NCBI RefSeq assembly: GCF_003057745.1 | Contig: NZ_QBJD02000014.1 | Location: 62,001 to 126,000, forward strand | Source of the DNA: Enterobacter sp. RIT418 | GTDB taxonomy: Bacteria; Pseudomonadota; Gammaproteobacteria; Enterobacterales; Enterobacteriaceae | DNA length: 64,000 nt | Direction of reading: 5' to 3' | Shown: positions 45,524 to 54,875 of the stretch, in pieces | Layout of the letters: each line of letters begins with the position of its first letter | Numbering within the stretch: the stretch's first letter is position 1 | Notes under the pieces: generated by a model | What the model saw: the letters and a program-made list of their open reading frames with translations, nothing else | What the model was told of the DNA's origin: nothing | Database searches by the model: none | Position numbers and translations under genes: made by a program

Positions 45524-46606
45524 TTATGAGGATTCGCCGCGATATCCTGCGGTTGCTTCATCGATAATCTCCGCGGCGCGCAGGCCCGCGTTTCCGTCAT
45601 TGAATGCATCACAGTATTCCGTTTTGATATATTCTACCGCTGCGGCATTTTTATCCCATGGATAGTCCTCAGAGAGGAAATACCGTAAGTCAGCCATGTC
45701 GCGAGCGTCTGGCAGCAATTTTCGAACCTGCTGTTCGGGGCTTTCAGGGTTGCTAAAGGATTTATTGCCCACCAGCAGCTCATCCATTCCCTCCCAGCGA
45801 AGCAAAATGACTTTCTTATCCGCATTGATAGCATCAAATATAAAGCCGCTGTTATCGCTGATAACATAGTCTGCGCGTTCCAGCAGGGCAAAAACGGACG
45901 TATTGTCCTCAACAATGTTCTTCAGGAAGCGTTTCGCCGTTTTAAGGCTCTGTCGTTCTTCTTTTTTGTACAACGTACCGTGGTGAAGCTTACAAATTAG
46001 GGTGTATTCGTTGCTTAACCGCCCGAGTTTCTCCGCCCAGTGGGGTAATGAGCTTAGCTCGCCATACGTAGGGGCATACAGCAACGTTGGCTTTGAAGGA
46101 TGGGGGGAAATATGGGATGGCAATGCCTGCGGATATCTTTTTTTATGCCAGTCATCAAAGCGAGGGTTACCAATAACTTTAACCCGATCGGCTAAATTCA
46201 GCGATTTTTCAGTGTAGTGGCTATAGCACAAAATAAGATCGTATTTGGCGTTCCAGGCTGCATGATTCCACTCATTTTTGGCCAGGCCATACACCGTGCG
46301 AACATGCTTACGTGCAATTTTCTCGACATAGGAAAGGTAATAAGGCGATACAAGGCAGTCATACACCTTTGCGCTTTTCAGCACCGCCGATAACAGCATA
46401 AAGCGTAGCCCGGGAACATTGATCGTTCCCAGGAAGCTGACCATGTTATTAACAAATTCAGCTTCAATGACGTCATTAATGATGATGTCACAGGGAATAC
46501 CTTTATCCAAAAGGGCGGAAATAATATTGGCGTAGACATCATAGTGAAAAGCAGTTTCCATCAGGAAACCGATGCAGCGAGTTTCAGGATTGCTGGTTAA
46601 CGACAT
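45524..46606 (-). CDS. TagB/TagF-like CDP-glycerol glycerophosphotransferase
   Basis: 360 residues, GT-B fold of the glycerophosphotransferase family. Signatures are TLLYAPTYGELSS, LICKLHHGTLYKK (histidine-containing acceptor/donor site) and ADYVISDNSGFIFDAI, corresponding to the family's DVLITDYSSVxFDY. There is no membrane segment; it is probably peripheral. It is the first gene of the minus-strand cargo run, 12 nt before the TagD-like gene. Inference: it transfers glycerol phosphate onto a glycan made by the neighbouring glycosyltransferases. A sugar epimerase-like role is a less likely alternative fold match. Confidence 0.8.
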   Translation of the reverse strand: MSLTSNPETRCIGFLMETAFHYDVYANIISALLDKGIPCDIIINDVIEAEFVNNMVSFLGTINVPGLRFMLLSAVLKSAKVYDCLVSPYYLSYVEKIARKHVRTVYGLAKNEWNHAAWNAKYDLILCYSHYTEKSLNLADRVKVIGNPRFDDWHKKRYPQALPSHISPHPSKPTLLYAPTYGELSSLPHWAEKLGRLSNEYTLICKLHHGTLYKKEERQSLKTAKRFLKNIVEDNTSVFALLERADYVISDNSGFIFDAINADKKVILLRWEGMDELLVGNKSFSNPESPEQQVRKLLPDARDMADLRYFLSEDYPWDKNAAAVEYIKTEYCDAFNDGNAGLRAAEIIDEATAGYRGESS

Positions 46607-46729
46607 ATTCTTATATTCCCGGTACAGCGCACGAGGCTGTTACGAATCAATATTTTAACAATGGAGAACGGGGTGTAACGACCTCACAGCGGGGGGAGTG
46701 GCGTGAGCTTTCCGCTATGGCGCAGCCGA

Positions 46730-47167
46730 TTAGCCCTGCTCATAGAGCCAGTTTTCCGGCTCGCTGATGTTCAGCAGGTTTTGCAGGATCTCCTGCTGCA
46801 TTGAGAGCACGGCGATGTTGCTATCGTTGAGCGCTTTACACTCGGCGGCGACCTGCTCAAGCGCGTCCCAGAGGCCGTTGAGCTGGTGCTGATGCGTGGC
46901 GGGAAGACGGGAGAACAGCGTGCGCAGGCCCGGCGTGCCGACCGGAATGCCCAGCTGAGTCAGGAGCTGGTAGCGCTGCCTGCTGTTGTGTGAAAGGCGC
47001 TCGTAGCAGGCGATAAGCTGCGGGTTGAGCGCCTCCAGCTTTGCCGTATCGCGTGCGATAAGCCACTGACGCTGGTTGGAAAGCAGGGCTTTCAGGCTGC
47101 CGTAGGTTTCACGGTCTTCTACCATGCCCTGCACCAGGGTTTTTACGCACTGTGCGGCGTTACTCAT
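46730..47167 (-). CDS. flgN: LfgN/FlgN, chaperone for hook-filament junction proteins
   Basis: 145 residues, helical, matching FlgN (KTLVQGMVEDRETYGSLKALLSNQRQWLI; ALNDSNIAVLSMQQEILQNLL). Expected to chaperone FlgK and FlgL, encoded downstream on the other strand. It is the last gene of the flgA-M-N minus-strand set. Confidence 0.9.
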   Translation of the reverse strand: MSNAAQCVKTLVQGMVEDRETYGSLKALLSNQRQWLIARDTAKLEALNPQLIACYERLSHNSRQRYQLLTQLGIPVGTPGLRTLFSRLPATHQHQLNGLWDALEQVAAECKALNDSNIAVLSMQQEILQNLLNISEPENWLYEQG

Positions 47168-47169
47168 TG

Positions 47170-47442
47170 TTACCTCTGATAATATTTCTCAATCGCGCCT
47201 GCCAGCGAATCAACGTCGATGCTGATTTTTCCGCTCGCAATGGCGTCTTTCATGCTGGCCACGCGCGCCATATCCACCTCTGGCAGAGCTGCCAGCTGGG
47301 TCTGCGCATCGCCAAGCACGGGATCGATGGCTGCGGTTTTGGCTGTTTTCATCTCGTCAGTGCCGGACGCGCGGGTCGTGGCCGTGCTGCTGGCCTGGTT
47401 GATCGCACTCGTCATTGCGTACTGGGTGGATGTCACTTTCAT
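47170..47442 (-). CDS. flgM: LfgM/FlgM, anti-sigma-28 factor
   Basis: 90 residues; the ATG at 47442 is chosen because the longer frame upstream has no homology. The C-terminal sigma-binding part (VASMKDAIASGKISIDVDSLAGAIEKYY) is typical of FlgM. It should hold the lateral sigma-28 inactive until the hook is complete. The presumed partner sigma factor (lafS) lies beyond the window. Confidence 0.9.
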   Translation of the reverse strand: MKVTSTQYAMTSAINQASSTATTRASGTDEMKTAKTAAIDPVLGDAQTQLAALPEVDMARVASMKDAIASGKISIDVDSLAGAIEKYYQR

Positions 47443-47564
47443 CGCATTACTCCATCTACGGATTGTTATTCGTCGTTTTCGCCAGAGCGGAAAGATCGTT
47501 TCCCGGCGCCTTACCTGGGTAAAGCGGCGCAATGGCGGAAAAACTTAAGCGCGGCGGCACTTTT

Positions 47565-48350
47565 TTATTTTGCTGCCGCAAAGCCGGTTCTGACCACGCC
47601 CATGTCGATCACCATCGCGGTGACTTCCCGCTCGCTGCTCTCGTTTTTCACCTTGATCATTTCGCCCTTGCGGCCTTTTTTGGCGGCGATCCCCATGGTG
47701 CGCGCCTCCACGCCGTCCTGGTCGGCAATCATCAGCACGCGCTGTCCGCGCTCCACCATCACCGGGGAATCCAGCTGGCTCTGGCTCAGGGGCTGCATCT
47801 CGCGCACGCGGCGCTTGAGCGTCAGGCCCACCGCGTCATCCGGCCGGGTGATATAGCCGCTGCGCAGGTTGCTGATGTTGAATTTTTTGCGCGTGAGGTC
47901 GGACGCCGCCAGCACGTGGCCGCGCTCCAGCGTGCGCGTCGGCATCAGCACCTGCAGGTAGATATCCGGTTTTACCGTAACCGCCACGTCCCAGCCGCTG
48001 CCGGCTTCGCAGCGCACGTCAAAGCGCAGGCGGCGCAGGTCGAGATGCTCGCCGCCGGGCATGCTTACGGCAAGCGGCGTGGGGCAGGGGGCGTATTGCG
48101 AAATTTCAGACGGGATAAACAGGTTCAGCTTCGCCTGGTAATCCTCCCAGCGGCTGCGCTGGGCCTCCTGGCGAATGGCGTCTGCGGCCTGCTGCTGCAC
48201 GCGGGCGTAAACCTGCTTACGCGCGGTGGTGGCCTGAGGCTGCGCCGCCGCCGGAAGTGCGAACAGGCACAGCATTGCCGCCGGAACAGACCAGCGGAAA
48301 AAAGGTTTCCTGCATGCGCCTGTTGTAACAGATAAGTCTATTAAATTCAT
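47565..48350 (-). CDS. flgA: LfgA/FlgA, P-ring assembly chaperone
   Basis: 261 residues from the ATG at 48350, with a signal sequence (WSVPAAMLCLFALPAAAQ) and a C-terminal SAF-type domain: GHVLAASDLTRKKFNISNLRSGYI, then MQPLSQSQLDSPVMVERGQRVLMIADQDGVEARTMG. It is periplasmic. An in-frame codon at 48398 is possible but would run through the sigma-54 promoter. It is divergent from flgB. Confidence 0.9.
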   Translation of the reverse strand: MNLIDLSVTTGACRKPFFRWSVPAAMLCLFALPAAAQPQATTARKQVYARVQQQAADAIRQEAQRSRWEDYQAKLNLFIPSEISQYAPCPTPLAVSMPGGEHLDLRRLRFDVRCEAGSGWDVAVTVKPDIYLQVLMPTRTLERGHVLAASDLTRKKFNISNLRSGYITRPDDAVGLTLKRRVREMQPLSQSQLDSPVMVERGQRVLMIADQDGVEARTMGIAAKKGRKGEMIKVKNESSEREVTAMVIDMGVVRTGFAAAK

Positions 48351-48363
48351 GGTGTTATAAACC

Positions 48364-48380
48364 TGGCACGATAGTTGCTT
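48364..48380 (+). promoter_or_regulatory. Sigma-54 promoter of the flgB-L operon
   Basis: TGGCACGATAGTTGCTT matches the -24/-12 consensus TGGCACG-N4-TTGCT at every position. It lies about 57 bp before the flgB start. The expected activator is LafK. Confidence 0.9.
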
Positions 48381-48436
48381 AATAGGTTGCAGCAACATGG
48401 ACTCTTGCAGGTGTCCACCAAAGAAAGGAGTGAGTT

Positions 48437-48787
48437 GTGAGTATTACTTTTGACAAGGCATTGGGCGTTCATCCGCAGGCTGTAGCACTTCGACTTTCCA
48501 GGGCGGAACTGCTTTCAGCAAATCTGGCTAACGTCGATACCCCCAACTTCCAGGCTAAAGATATTGATTTTGCCGCAGAGATGCAACGCTCGCAGCGCGA
48601 TTTCTTTCCCGGCTCCGCGCCGCAGGAGATGTACCGCGTGCCGTATCAACCCTCCTCGGACGGCAACACCGTTGCGCTGGACGTGGAGCAGGCCGAGTTT
48701 TCAAAAAACGTGCAGGACTATCAGATGAGCCTGGCGTTTTTAAATATGAAATTCACCGGTCTGAAAAAGGCAATTGAAGGTAAGTAA
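48437..48787 (+). CDS. flgB: LfgB/FlgB, proximal rod protein
   Basis: 116 residues. The GTG start has AAAGGAG upstream. Rod-protein motif LRLSRAELLSANLANVDTPNFQAKDIDF is near the N-terminus and the C-terminal helix is NVQDYQMSLAFLNMKFTGLKKAI. It is the first gene of the long flgB-L operon. Confidence 0.95.
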   Translation: MSITFDKALGVHPQAVALRLSRAELLSANLANVDTPNFQAKDIDFAAEMQRSQRDFFPGSAPQEMYRVPYQPSSDGNTVALDVEQAEFSKNVQDYQMSLAFLNMKFTGLKKAIEGK

Positions 48788-48806
48788 TTGAAACAGGTAG
48801 CAAAGA

Positions 48807-49232
48807 ATGGCTTTTAGCGATATTTACCGCGTGTCGGGTTCGGCGATGACGGCGCAAACCGTCCGGCTGAACACCATCGCCAGTAACCTCGCCAACGCCG
48901 AAACGCCGGCGGTGGACGAGGACAATGTGTATAAAGCGCGCCGCCCGGTGTTTGCGGCGGTTTACCAGAACGACGAGTTGACTAACCGCGACGCGATCTC
49001 CGGTGCCCGCGTGCAGGTGCTGGACGTGGTGGCGTCGGGAAATGCGGTGCAGCGCTACGAGCCGCACCACCCGATGGCGAACCCGGACGGCTACGTCTGG
49101 TATCCCGATATCAACGTGGTGGAGGAGATGGCGGACATGATGTCGGCGTCGCGTAACTTCGAAACCAACGTCGATGTTCTTAACAATGTGAAAAGCATGC
49201 AGCAGAGCCTGCTGCGGCTTGGCGAGGCGTAA
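48807..49232 (+). CDS. flgC: LfgC/FlgC, proximal rod protein
   Basis: 141 residues with MTAQTVRLNTIASNLANAETPAV near the N-terminus, YVWYPDINVVEEMADMMSASRNFETNVDVLNN near the C-terminus, as in FlgC. Three bases before flgD. Confidence 0.95.
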   Translation: MAFSDIYRVSGSAMTAQTVRLNTIASNLANAETPAVDEDNVYKARRPVFAAVYQNDELTNRDAISGARVQVLDVVASGNAVQRYEPHHPMANPDGYVWYPDINVVEEMADMMSASRNFETNVDVLNNVKSMQQSLLRLGEA

Positions 49233-49235
49233 TAG

Positions 49236-49940
49236 ATGAGCGTGAATGGCGTTTCCACCCAGTCCGGCGATACCACCACCACCCGGGACGGTACTGTATC
49301 CGCGAACGACAATACCGCTGCAGGGATGAACAACCTGTTTATGCAGCTGCTGGTGGCACAAATCCAGAACCAGGACCCGCTTAACCCTACCGACGGTACC
49401 GAATACGTCAGCCAGCTTGCGCAGCTGACGCAGGTGCAGTCGATGGAAAACATGATGGTCGGGATGCAGAACATCGGCGTGCTGATGGACAACCTGCAAA
49501 CCCTGTCGACGGGCAACCTGGTGGGCCAGAAGGTGATGGTCAAAACCGACACCCTCCAGAGCGACGGCAGTACCAGCGTGGACGGTCGCCTGAACCTGGA
49601 ACATGCCGCCAACACGGTGACCGTCATCCTGAAGGATGAGAACGGAACCGAAACCAAAATTGAGCTGGGCAAGCAGGAAGCCGGCGACGTGAACTTCACG
49701 ATTAACCCGGAAGAGCTGGGGCTCAAAGAGGGTAAATACACGATGACCGTGGTCACCGACGTCGACGATGCGACGGTGCCGATCGAGGTGAGCGGCGTGG
49801 TGAATAACGTGCGTATTCCCATGGACGGCAGCGCGATCGTGCTCAACATTCCGGGCATCGGCGACGTGCCTTATCACCAGATTACGCAGTTTGGCCAGTC
49901 GCCTTCGAACAACAGCAACGCAAAAACATTGATGAGTTAA
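49236..49940 (+). CDS. flgD: LfgD/FlgD, hook cap scaffold
   Basis: 234 residues. The FlgD motif MNNLFMQLLVAQIQNQDPLNPTDGTEYVSQLAQLTQVQSMENM lies in the N-terminal third. The C-terminal part is beta-rich with a tudor/FN3-like region. It caps the growing hook and is removed at completion. Confidence 0.95.
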   Translation: MSVNGVSTQSGDTTTTRDGTVSANDNTAAGMNNLFMQLLVAQIQNQDPLNPTDGTEYVSQLAQLTQVQSMENMMVGMQNIGVLMDNLQTLSTGNLVGQKVMVKTDTLQSDGSTSVDGRLNLEHAANTVTVILKDENGTETKIELGKQEAGDVNFTINPEELGLKEGKYTMTVVTDVDDATVPIEVSGVVNNVRIPMDGSAIVLNIPGIGDVPYHQITQFGQSPSNNSNAKTLMS

Positions 49941-49952
49941 CCAGGAACCACT

Positions 49953-51143
49953 ATGAGCTTTGATATTGCCATCTCGGGCTTAAATGCCATCAACGAACAG
50001 CTGGGCGCGATCTCCAACAACATTGCCAACTCCGGCACCGTGGGCTTCAAGTCTGGGCGCGCGGAGTTTGCCTCTCTGTATGCGGAAGGCCAGCCGCTGG
50101 GCGTGGGCGTTACCGGCATTGCCCAGAGTATTTCCAAAAGCGGAAGCATTTTTTCCTCTGCCAGCAGCCTCGATCTGGCCATTAACGGCGAAGGCTTTTT
50201 CGTGATGCGCGACAGCGCGGGCTCCACTGCCTACACCCGCGCGGGCTATATGCAGACCGACAGCCACGGCAATCTGGTCAATAACCAGGGGATGTACCTG
50301 CAGGGCTACCCGGTGGACGCCAACGGCGTGATCCAGACCGGTACCGTCGGCAACCTGACCATCAGCAGCGGCTCGATTCCGGCGAAGGCGACCAGCTCGC
50401 TCGACTTCACGGCCAACCTCAACGCCAGTGAGGATAAGCCGAAGACGACCACGTTCGATCCGACCGACGATAGCTCCTACAACCACACCTACGCCACCCA
50501 GGTGTATGACTCGCTGGGCCGCGAGCACACCATGAAGCAGTATTTCGTCAAAACCGGCGATAACGCCTGGGAAGTGCACTACTACATGGACGACAAGCCG
50601 GTCGGCACCGCGCCGCAGGAATTGACCTTCACCGAGCAGGGCGTTCTGCTGACGCCTAACGGCACGGTCAAGCTTGATGCTAGCATCCCCGGCGCGGACA
50701 ACATTGAGCTGGAGCTGAACTATAAGGGCACCACCCAGTTCGGATCTGATTTCTCCGTCAGCAAAAACAACGGCAACGGCTATGCCTCCGGCGAGCGCAC
50801 CGGGCAGACCATCGATAAGGACGGCAGCGTTTACGCCACCTTCTCTAACGGCCAGCGCCTGCTGCAGGGCCAGGTGATTCTGGCGACCTTTGCTAACCCG
50901 AACGGCCTTTCGTCACAAAACGGCACCACCTGGACCGAGACCGCCAGCTCCGGCTCGCCGCTGACCGGCACGCCGGGCTCCGGCCTGCTGGGCGCGCTGA
51001 CGTCCAACACCCTGGAAGGCTCCAACGTTGACCTGACCTCAGAGCTGGTGGGGCTGATGACCGCCCAGCGTAACTATCAGGCCAACACCAAGGTGATCAG
51101 CACCAACGACAGCATGATGACGGCGCTGTTCCAGGCGGTGTAA
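49953..51143 (+). CDS. flgE: LfgE/FlgE, hook protein
   Basis: 396 residues. The N-terminal motif ISGLNAINEQLGAISNNIANSGTVGFKSGRAEF and C-terminal GSNVDLTSELVGLMTAQRNYQANTKVISTNDSMM bracket the surface domains, which include a FlgE D2 (YNHTYATQVYDSLGREHTMKQYFVK). It overlaps flgF by one base. Confidence 0.97.
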   Translation: MSFDIAISGLNAINEQLGAISNNIANSGTVGFKSGRAEFASLYAEGQPLGVGVTGIAQSISKSGSIFSSASSLDLAINGEGFFVMRDSAGSTAYTRAGYMQTDSHGNLVNNQGMYLQGYPVDANGVIQTGTVGNLTISSGSIPAKATSSLDFTANLNASEDKPKTTTFDPTDDSSYNHTYATQVYDSLGREHTMKQYFVKTGDNAWEVHYYMDDKPVGTAPQELTFTEQGVLLTPNGTVKLDASIPGADNIELELNYKGTTQFGSDFSVSKNNGNGYASGERTGQTIDKDGSVYATFSNGQRLLQGQVILATFANPNGLSSQNGTTWTETASSGSPLTGTPGSGLLGALTSNTLEGSNVDLTSELVGLMTAQRNYQANTKVISTNDSMMTALFQAV

Positions 51144-51874
51144 TGGACCACTTAATTTATACCGCCGTGAGCGGGGCATCGCGTAGCCTCGCCCAGCAGC
51201 AAATCCATGCGAATAACCTGGCAAACGTCAATACGCAGGGCTTTCGTCATGACCTGGAAAACGCCATCTCGCAGCTGATTCAGGGGGAGGGCTACGCCTC
51301 CCGCTTCCTGGTTCAGCCGCAGCAGGGCGGCGTTGACCTGACGCCGGGCGCAACCCGCGACACTGGGCGCAACCTCGACGTGGCGATCAAGGGCAGCGGG
51401 CTGATTGCGCTGGTGAGCGGCAACCGCGAGGTCTACACCCGCAACGGCCAGATGCAGGTTGGCCCGGAAGGGGATTTGACCATCGACGGCCTGCCGGTCT
51501 CCGGCGATAACGGCCCGATCGTGCTGCCGCCGTTTTCGTCCATCAGCATCGCCGACGACGGCGTGATCTCCATCGTGCCGGACGACGGCAACGTGGCCGC
51601 GCCGATAGACATCGACCGCATCAAGCTGGTGGACATTCCCGCGTCGCAGCTCAGCAAAAACGCGGCCGGATTTATGGTCACCAGCGCCAACGTGAACCCG
51701 CGTACGGAAGAGGTCGAGCTGGTTTCCGGCCATCTCGAAAGCTCCAACGTGTCCGCTATCAGCGAAATGGTCTCCAGCATTGCGCTTAACCGCCAGTTCG
51801 AAGCCCAAATCAAGATGATGAAGGCGGCGGAAGACCTGGCGACGGCGGGTAACCGCCTGCTGCGCAACACCTGA
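51143..51874 (+). CDS. flgF: LfgF/FlgF, proximal rod protein
   Basis: 243 residues: YTAVSGASRSLAQQQIHANNLANVNTQGFRHDL at the N-terminus and VELVSGHLESSNVSAISEMVSSIALNRQFEAQIKMMKAAED at the C-terminus, both as in FlgF. Confidence 0.95.
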   Translation: MDHLIYTAVSGASRSLAQQQIHANNLANVNTQGFRHDLENAISQLIQGEGYASRFLVQPQQGGVDLTPGATRDTGRNLDVAIKGSGLIALVSGNREVYTRNGQMQVGPEGDLTIDGLPVSGDNGPIVLPPFSSISIADDGVISIVPDDGNVAAPIDIDRIKLVDIPASQLSKNAAGFMVTSANVNPRTEEVELVSGHLESSNVSAISEMVSSIALNRQFEAQIKMMKAAEDLATAGNRLLRNT

Positions 51875-51891
51875 TTGAGTAAGGAATAACG

Positions 51892-52677
51892 ATGAATCCC
51901 GCTTTATGGATCAGTAAAACCGGCCTCGCCGCGCAAGACGCGAAGATGAGCGCGATCTCCAACAACCTGGCGAACGTGAACACCACCGGCTTCAAGCGCG
52001 ACCGCGTAATGTTCGCCGATCTGTTCTATCAGAACCAGCGCACGCCGGGCGGCCAGCTTGACCAGAACAACACCTCGCCGACCGGCATTCAGTTCGGAAC
52101 CGGCGTGAAGATCCTCGGTACCCAGAAAGAGTTCTCGACCGGCAACATTCAAAACACCGGGCAGACGCTGGACGTGGCGATAACCGGCCAGGGCTTTTTC
52201 CAGGTGGAAACCAGCGACGGCGATATCGCCTACACCCGCGCCGGTAACTTCCAGAAAAACCCGGACGGCCTGCTGACCAACGCGCAGGGCCTGCCGCTGG
52301 TGCCGCAGATCGAGCTGCCGGACAACGTGAAGGATATCCAGATTGGCAAAGACGGCACCGTGACCGCCACGGTGGCGGGCGAAGCCGAGCCGGTCGAGCT
52401 GGGGCAAATTACGCTGGTGAACTTCGTCAATCCGGCCGGGCTGGAGGCCATCGGCGGCAACCTGTATCGCGAAACCGCGGCCAGCGGCGAAGCGGTTGAG
52501 GGCGTGGCCGGTGAGGAAGCCTTTGGCCAGCTGGAGCAGGGATCGCTGGAGGGGTCTAACGTGCAGGTGGTTGAAGAGATGGTCGACATGATCACCGTTC
52601 AGCGCGCCTACGAGATGAACGCCAAAATGGTCTCTGCGGCAGATGACATGCTGAAGTTTGTCACGCAGTCGATGTAA
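51892..52677 (+). CDS. flgG: LfgG/FlgG, distal rod protein
   Basis: 261 residues, the usual length. N-terminal LWISKTGLAAQDAKMSAISNNLANVNTTGFKRDRVMF and C-terminal LEGSNVQVVEEMVDMITVQRAYEMNAKMVSAADDMLK are typical of FlgG. Confidence 0.97.
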   Translation: MNPALWISKTGLAAQDAKMSAISNNLANVNTTGFKRDRVMFADLFYQNQRTPGGQLDQNNTSPTGIQFGTGVKILGTQKEFSTGNIQNTGQTLDVAITGQGFFQVETSDGDIAYTRAGNFQKNPDGLLTNAQGLPLVPQIELPDNVKDIQIGKDGTVTATVAGEAEPVELGQITLVNFVNPAGLEAIGGNLYRETAASGEAVEGVAGEEAFGQLEQGSLEGSNVQVVEEMVDMITVQRAYEMNAKMVSAADDMLKFVTQSM

Positions 52678-52701
52678 CGCGTGAAGTGAAGTGAACGAAA
52701 A

Positions 52702-53367
52702 ATGAAAAAGCAGCTAGTTATTGGCTTTTTTGCGCTGCTGCTGGCCGGGTGTGAAAGCCCGGCCCTGCTGGTGCATAAAGACGACGCGGCCTACGCGCCG
52801 CCAGAAGATTTCTCCTTACCGCCGACGCAGGTTCAGGGCGGCGGGTTGTACAACACCAACTACAACTGGTCATTAACGCAGGACCGCCGCGCCTACCGCG
52901 TGGGCGATATTCTGACCATCAAGCTGGATGAGTCCACGCAGGCAAGCAAGCAGGCGCGTACCAACTTCGGCAAGAAAAACGACGTCGCCATCGGCGTGCC
53001 GGAGGCCTTCGGCCATTCGGTGGATAAGCTTTCCGGCTCGATAGACGGCAGCCGCAACTTTAACGGTAATGCCACCTCGCAGCAGCAAAACAGCCTGCGC
53101 GGTGCCATCACCGTTGCGGTCTACAAGGTGTTGCCGAACGGCGTGCTGGCGATCCGCGGCGAAAAATGGCTGACCCTCAACCAGGGCGATGAGTACATGC
53201 GCGTGACCGGGCTGGTGCGTGCGGAAGACATTGAGCGCGACAACTCGGTTTCTTCGCAGCGCATTGCCAACGCGCGGATCTCCTACGCCGGACGCGGCGC
53301 GCTCAGCGATGCCAACTCCGCAGGATGGCTGACCCGCTTCTTTAACCATCCGCTGTTCCCGATTTAA
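52702..53367 (+). CDS. flgH: LfgH/FlgH, L-ring lipoprotein
   Basis: 221 residues. The lipobox LLAGC places the lipidated cysteine at residue 17. The mature protein carries [28 protein letters not shown], and [32 protein letters not shown], the FlgH signature. Outer membrane L-ring. Confidence 0.97.
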   Translation: MKKQLVIGFFALLLAGCESPALLVHKDDAAYAPPEDFSLPPTQVQGGGLYNTNYNWSLTQDRRAYRVGDILTIKLDESTQASKQARTNFGKKNDVAIGVPEAFGHSVDKLSGSIDGSRNFNGNATSQQQNSLRGAITVAVYKVLPNGVLAIRGEKWLTLNQGDEYMRVTGLVRAEDIERDNSVSSQRIANARISYAGRGALSDANSAGWLTRFFNHPLFPI

Positions 53368-53378
53368 TGGAGTCCGTA

Positions 53379-54470
53379 ATGCGTAAGGCAATGCTTTTTC
53401 TGATGCTGCTGTGGACCGCAGGCGCGGCGGCCGAGCGGCTGGGCAACGTGGTGGATATTCAGGGCGTGCGCGGAAACCAGCTGGTGGGCTACAGCCTTGT
53501 CGTCGGCCTGGACGGGACGGGCGATAAAAACCAGGTGAAATTCACCAGCCAGTCGGTGACCAACATGCTGCGCCAGTTCGGCGTGCAGCTGCCGACCAAA
53601 ATCGACCCGAAGGTCAAAAACGTGGCCGCGGTGGCGATCAGCGCCACGCTGCCGCCGGGCTACGCGCGCGGCCAGGCGATTGACGTCACCGTCTCGTCGA
53701 TTGGCGACGCCAAGAGCCTGCGCGGCGGCACGCTGCTGCTGACCCAGCTGCGCGGGGCCGACGGCGAAGTCTACGCCCTGGCGCAGGGGAACGTGGTGGT
53801 GGGCGGCGTAAAGGCCGAGGGCAACAGCGGGTCGAGCGTGACGATCAACACCCCGACCGTGGGCCGCGTGCCGAACGGCGGGTCGGTCGAGCGTGAGATC
53901 CCGTCTGATTTCCAGCAGAACCAGCAGGTGATCCTCAACCTGAAGCGCCCAAGCTTTAAAACCGCCAACAGCGTGGCGGTGGCGCTTAATAACGCCTTCG
54001 GCTCGGGCACCGCCACGGCGCAAAGTGCCACCAACGTGGTGGTTAACGCCCCGCTGTCGGCGGGCGAGCGCGTTGCTTTTATGTCGATGCTGGAAGACGT
54101 GCAAATCAGCACCGCGAAGCAGCCGCCGCGCGTGGTGTTTAACGCCCGTACCGGCACGGTGGTGATTGGCGACGGCGTGGTGGTGCGCGCGGCGGCGGTC
54201 TCCCACGGCAACCTGACCGTGACCATCCGCGAATCTTCCAACGTGAGCCAGCCGGGCGCGTTTAGCCAGGGGCAAACCGTGGTCACGCCGGAAAGCGACG
54301 TTAACGTCGACCGTGGCCGGGGCCAGATGGTGACGATTTCGGCGGGCACCAGCCTGCGCAGCATCGTCAACACGCTCAACAGCCTGGGCGCCGCCCCGGA
54401 CGATACGATGGCGATCCTGCAGGCGCTGCACGAAGCGGGTGCGCTGGATGCCGAACTGGTGGTGATTTAA
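53379..54470 (+). CDS. flgI: LfgI/FlgI, P-ring protein
   Basis: 363 residues from the ATG at 53379, chosen because GGAG lies six bases upstream; an earlier ATG at 53367, in the flgH stop, gives a four-residue extension. There is a signal peptide ([14 protein letters not shown]), then [31 protein letters not shown], as in FlgI. The P-ring lies in the peptidoglycan layer. Confidence 0.96.
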   Translation: MRKAMLFLMLLWTAGAAAERLGNVVDIQGVRGNQLVGYSLVVGLDGTGDKNQVKFTSQSVTNMLRQFGVQLPTKIDPKVKNVAAVAISATLPPGYARGQAIDVTVSSIGDAKSLRGGTLLLTQLRGADGEVYALAQGNVVVGGVKAEGNSGSSVTINTPTVGRVPNGGSVEREIPSDFQQNQQVILNLKRPSFKTANSVAVALNNAFGSGTATAQSATNVVVNAPLSAGERVAFMSMLEDVQISTAKQPPRVVFNARTGTVVIGDGVVVRAAAVSHGNLTVTIRESSNVSQPGAFSQGQTVVTPESDVNVDRGRGQMVTISAGTSLRSIVNTLNSLGAAPDDTMAILQALHEAGALDAELVVI

Positions 54471-54479
54471 GGAGTGACG

Positions 54480-54872
54480 ATGCTAGACGCGATTCAATCC
54501 CGAACCAGCATCATGCCCGGCGACGTGACCGGGCAGGTGAAGCCGCAAAATCTCGAGCAGGCGGCGGAGCAGTTTGAGGCGATGTTCCTGCGCTCGCTGA
54601 TGAAGCAGATGCGCAAAGCGTCGCAGGCGCTGGTGGACGATAACCCGTTCGATAGCAAGCAGCAGCGCATGATGCAGGAGTTCTACGACGATAAGCTCAC
54701 CTCCCAGCTGGCGTCGCAGCGCAGCACCGGGCTGGCGCAGATGATTATCGCCCAGCTGGGAGCGCAGGAGAGCGTCGCGCTTAAGAATGCGCAGCCTTTG
54801 GCCGCTTTAGATGAACATCCACAGGAATTAAAAACCCCCGTTGTGCCGGTAATGCGTCGCGGGCAGGAGTAA
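54480..54872 (+). CDS. flgJ: LfgJ/FlgJ, rod cap protein without hydrolase domain
   Basis: 130 residues from the ATG at 54480 (GGAG five bases upstream). It matches only the N-terminal rod-capping half of enteric FlgJ (LEQAAEQFEAMFLRSLMKQMRKASQAL; FYDDKLTSQLASQRSTGLAQMIIAQL). The C-terminal peptidoglycan-hydrolase (glucosaminidase) domain of the 313-residue enteric protein is absent, with flgK starting three bases later and no remnant. Another enzyme must open the wall for this rod. Confidence 0.92.
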   Translation: MLDAIQSRTSIMPGDVTGQVKPQNLEQAAEQFEAMFLRSLMKQMRKASQALVDDNPFDSKQQRMMQEFYDDKLTSQLASQRSTGLAQMIIAQLGAQESVALKNAQPLAALDEHPQELKTPVVPVMRRGQE

Positions 54873-54875
54873 ACC

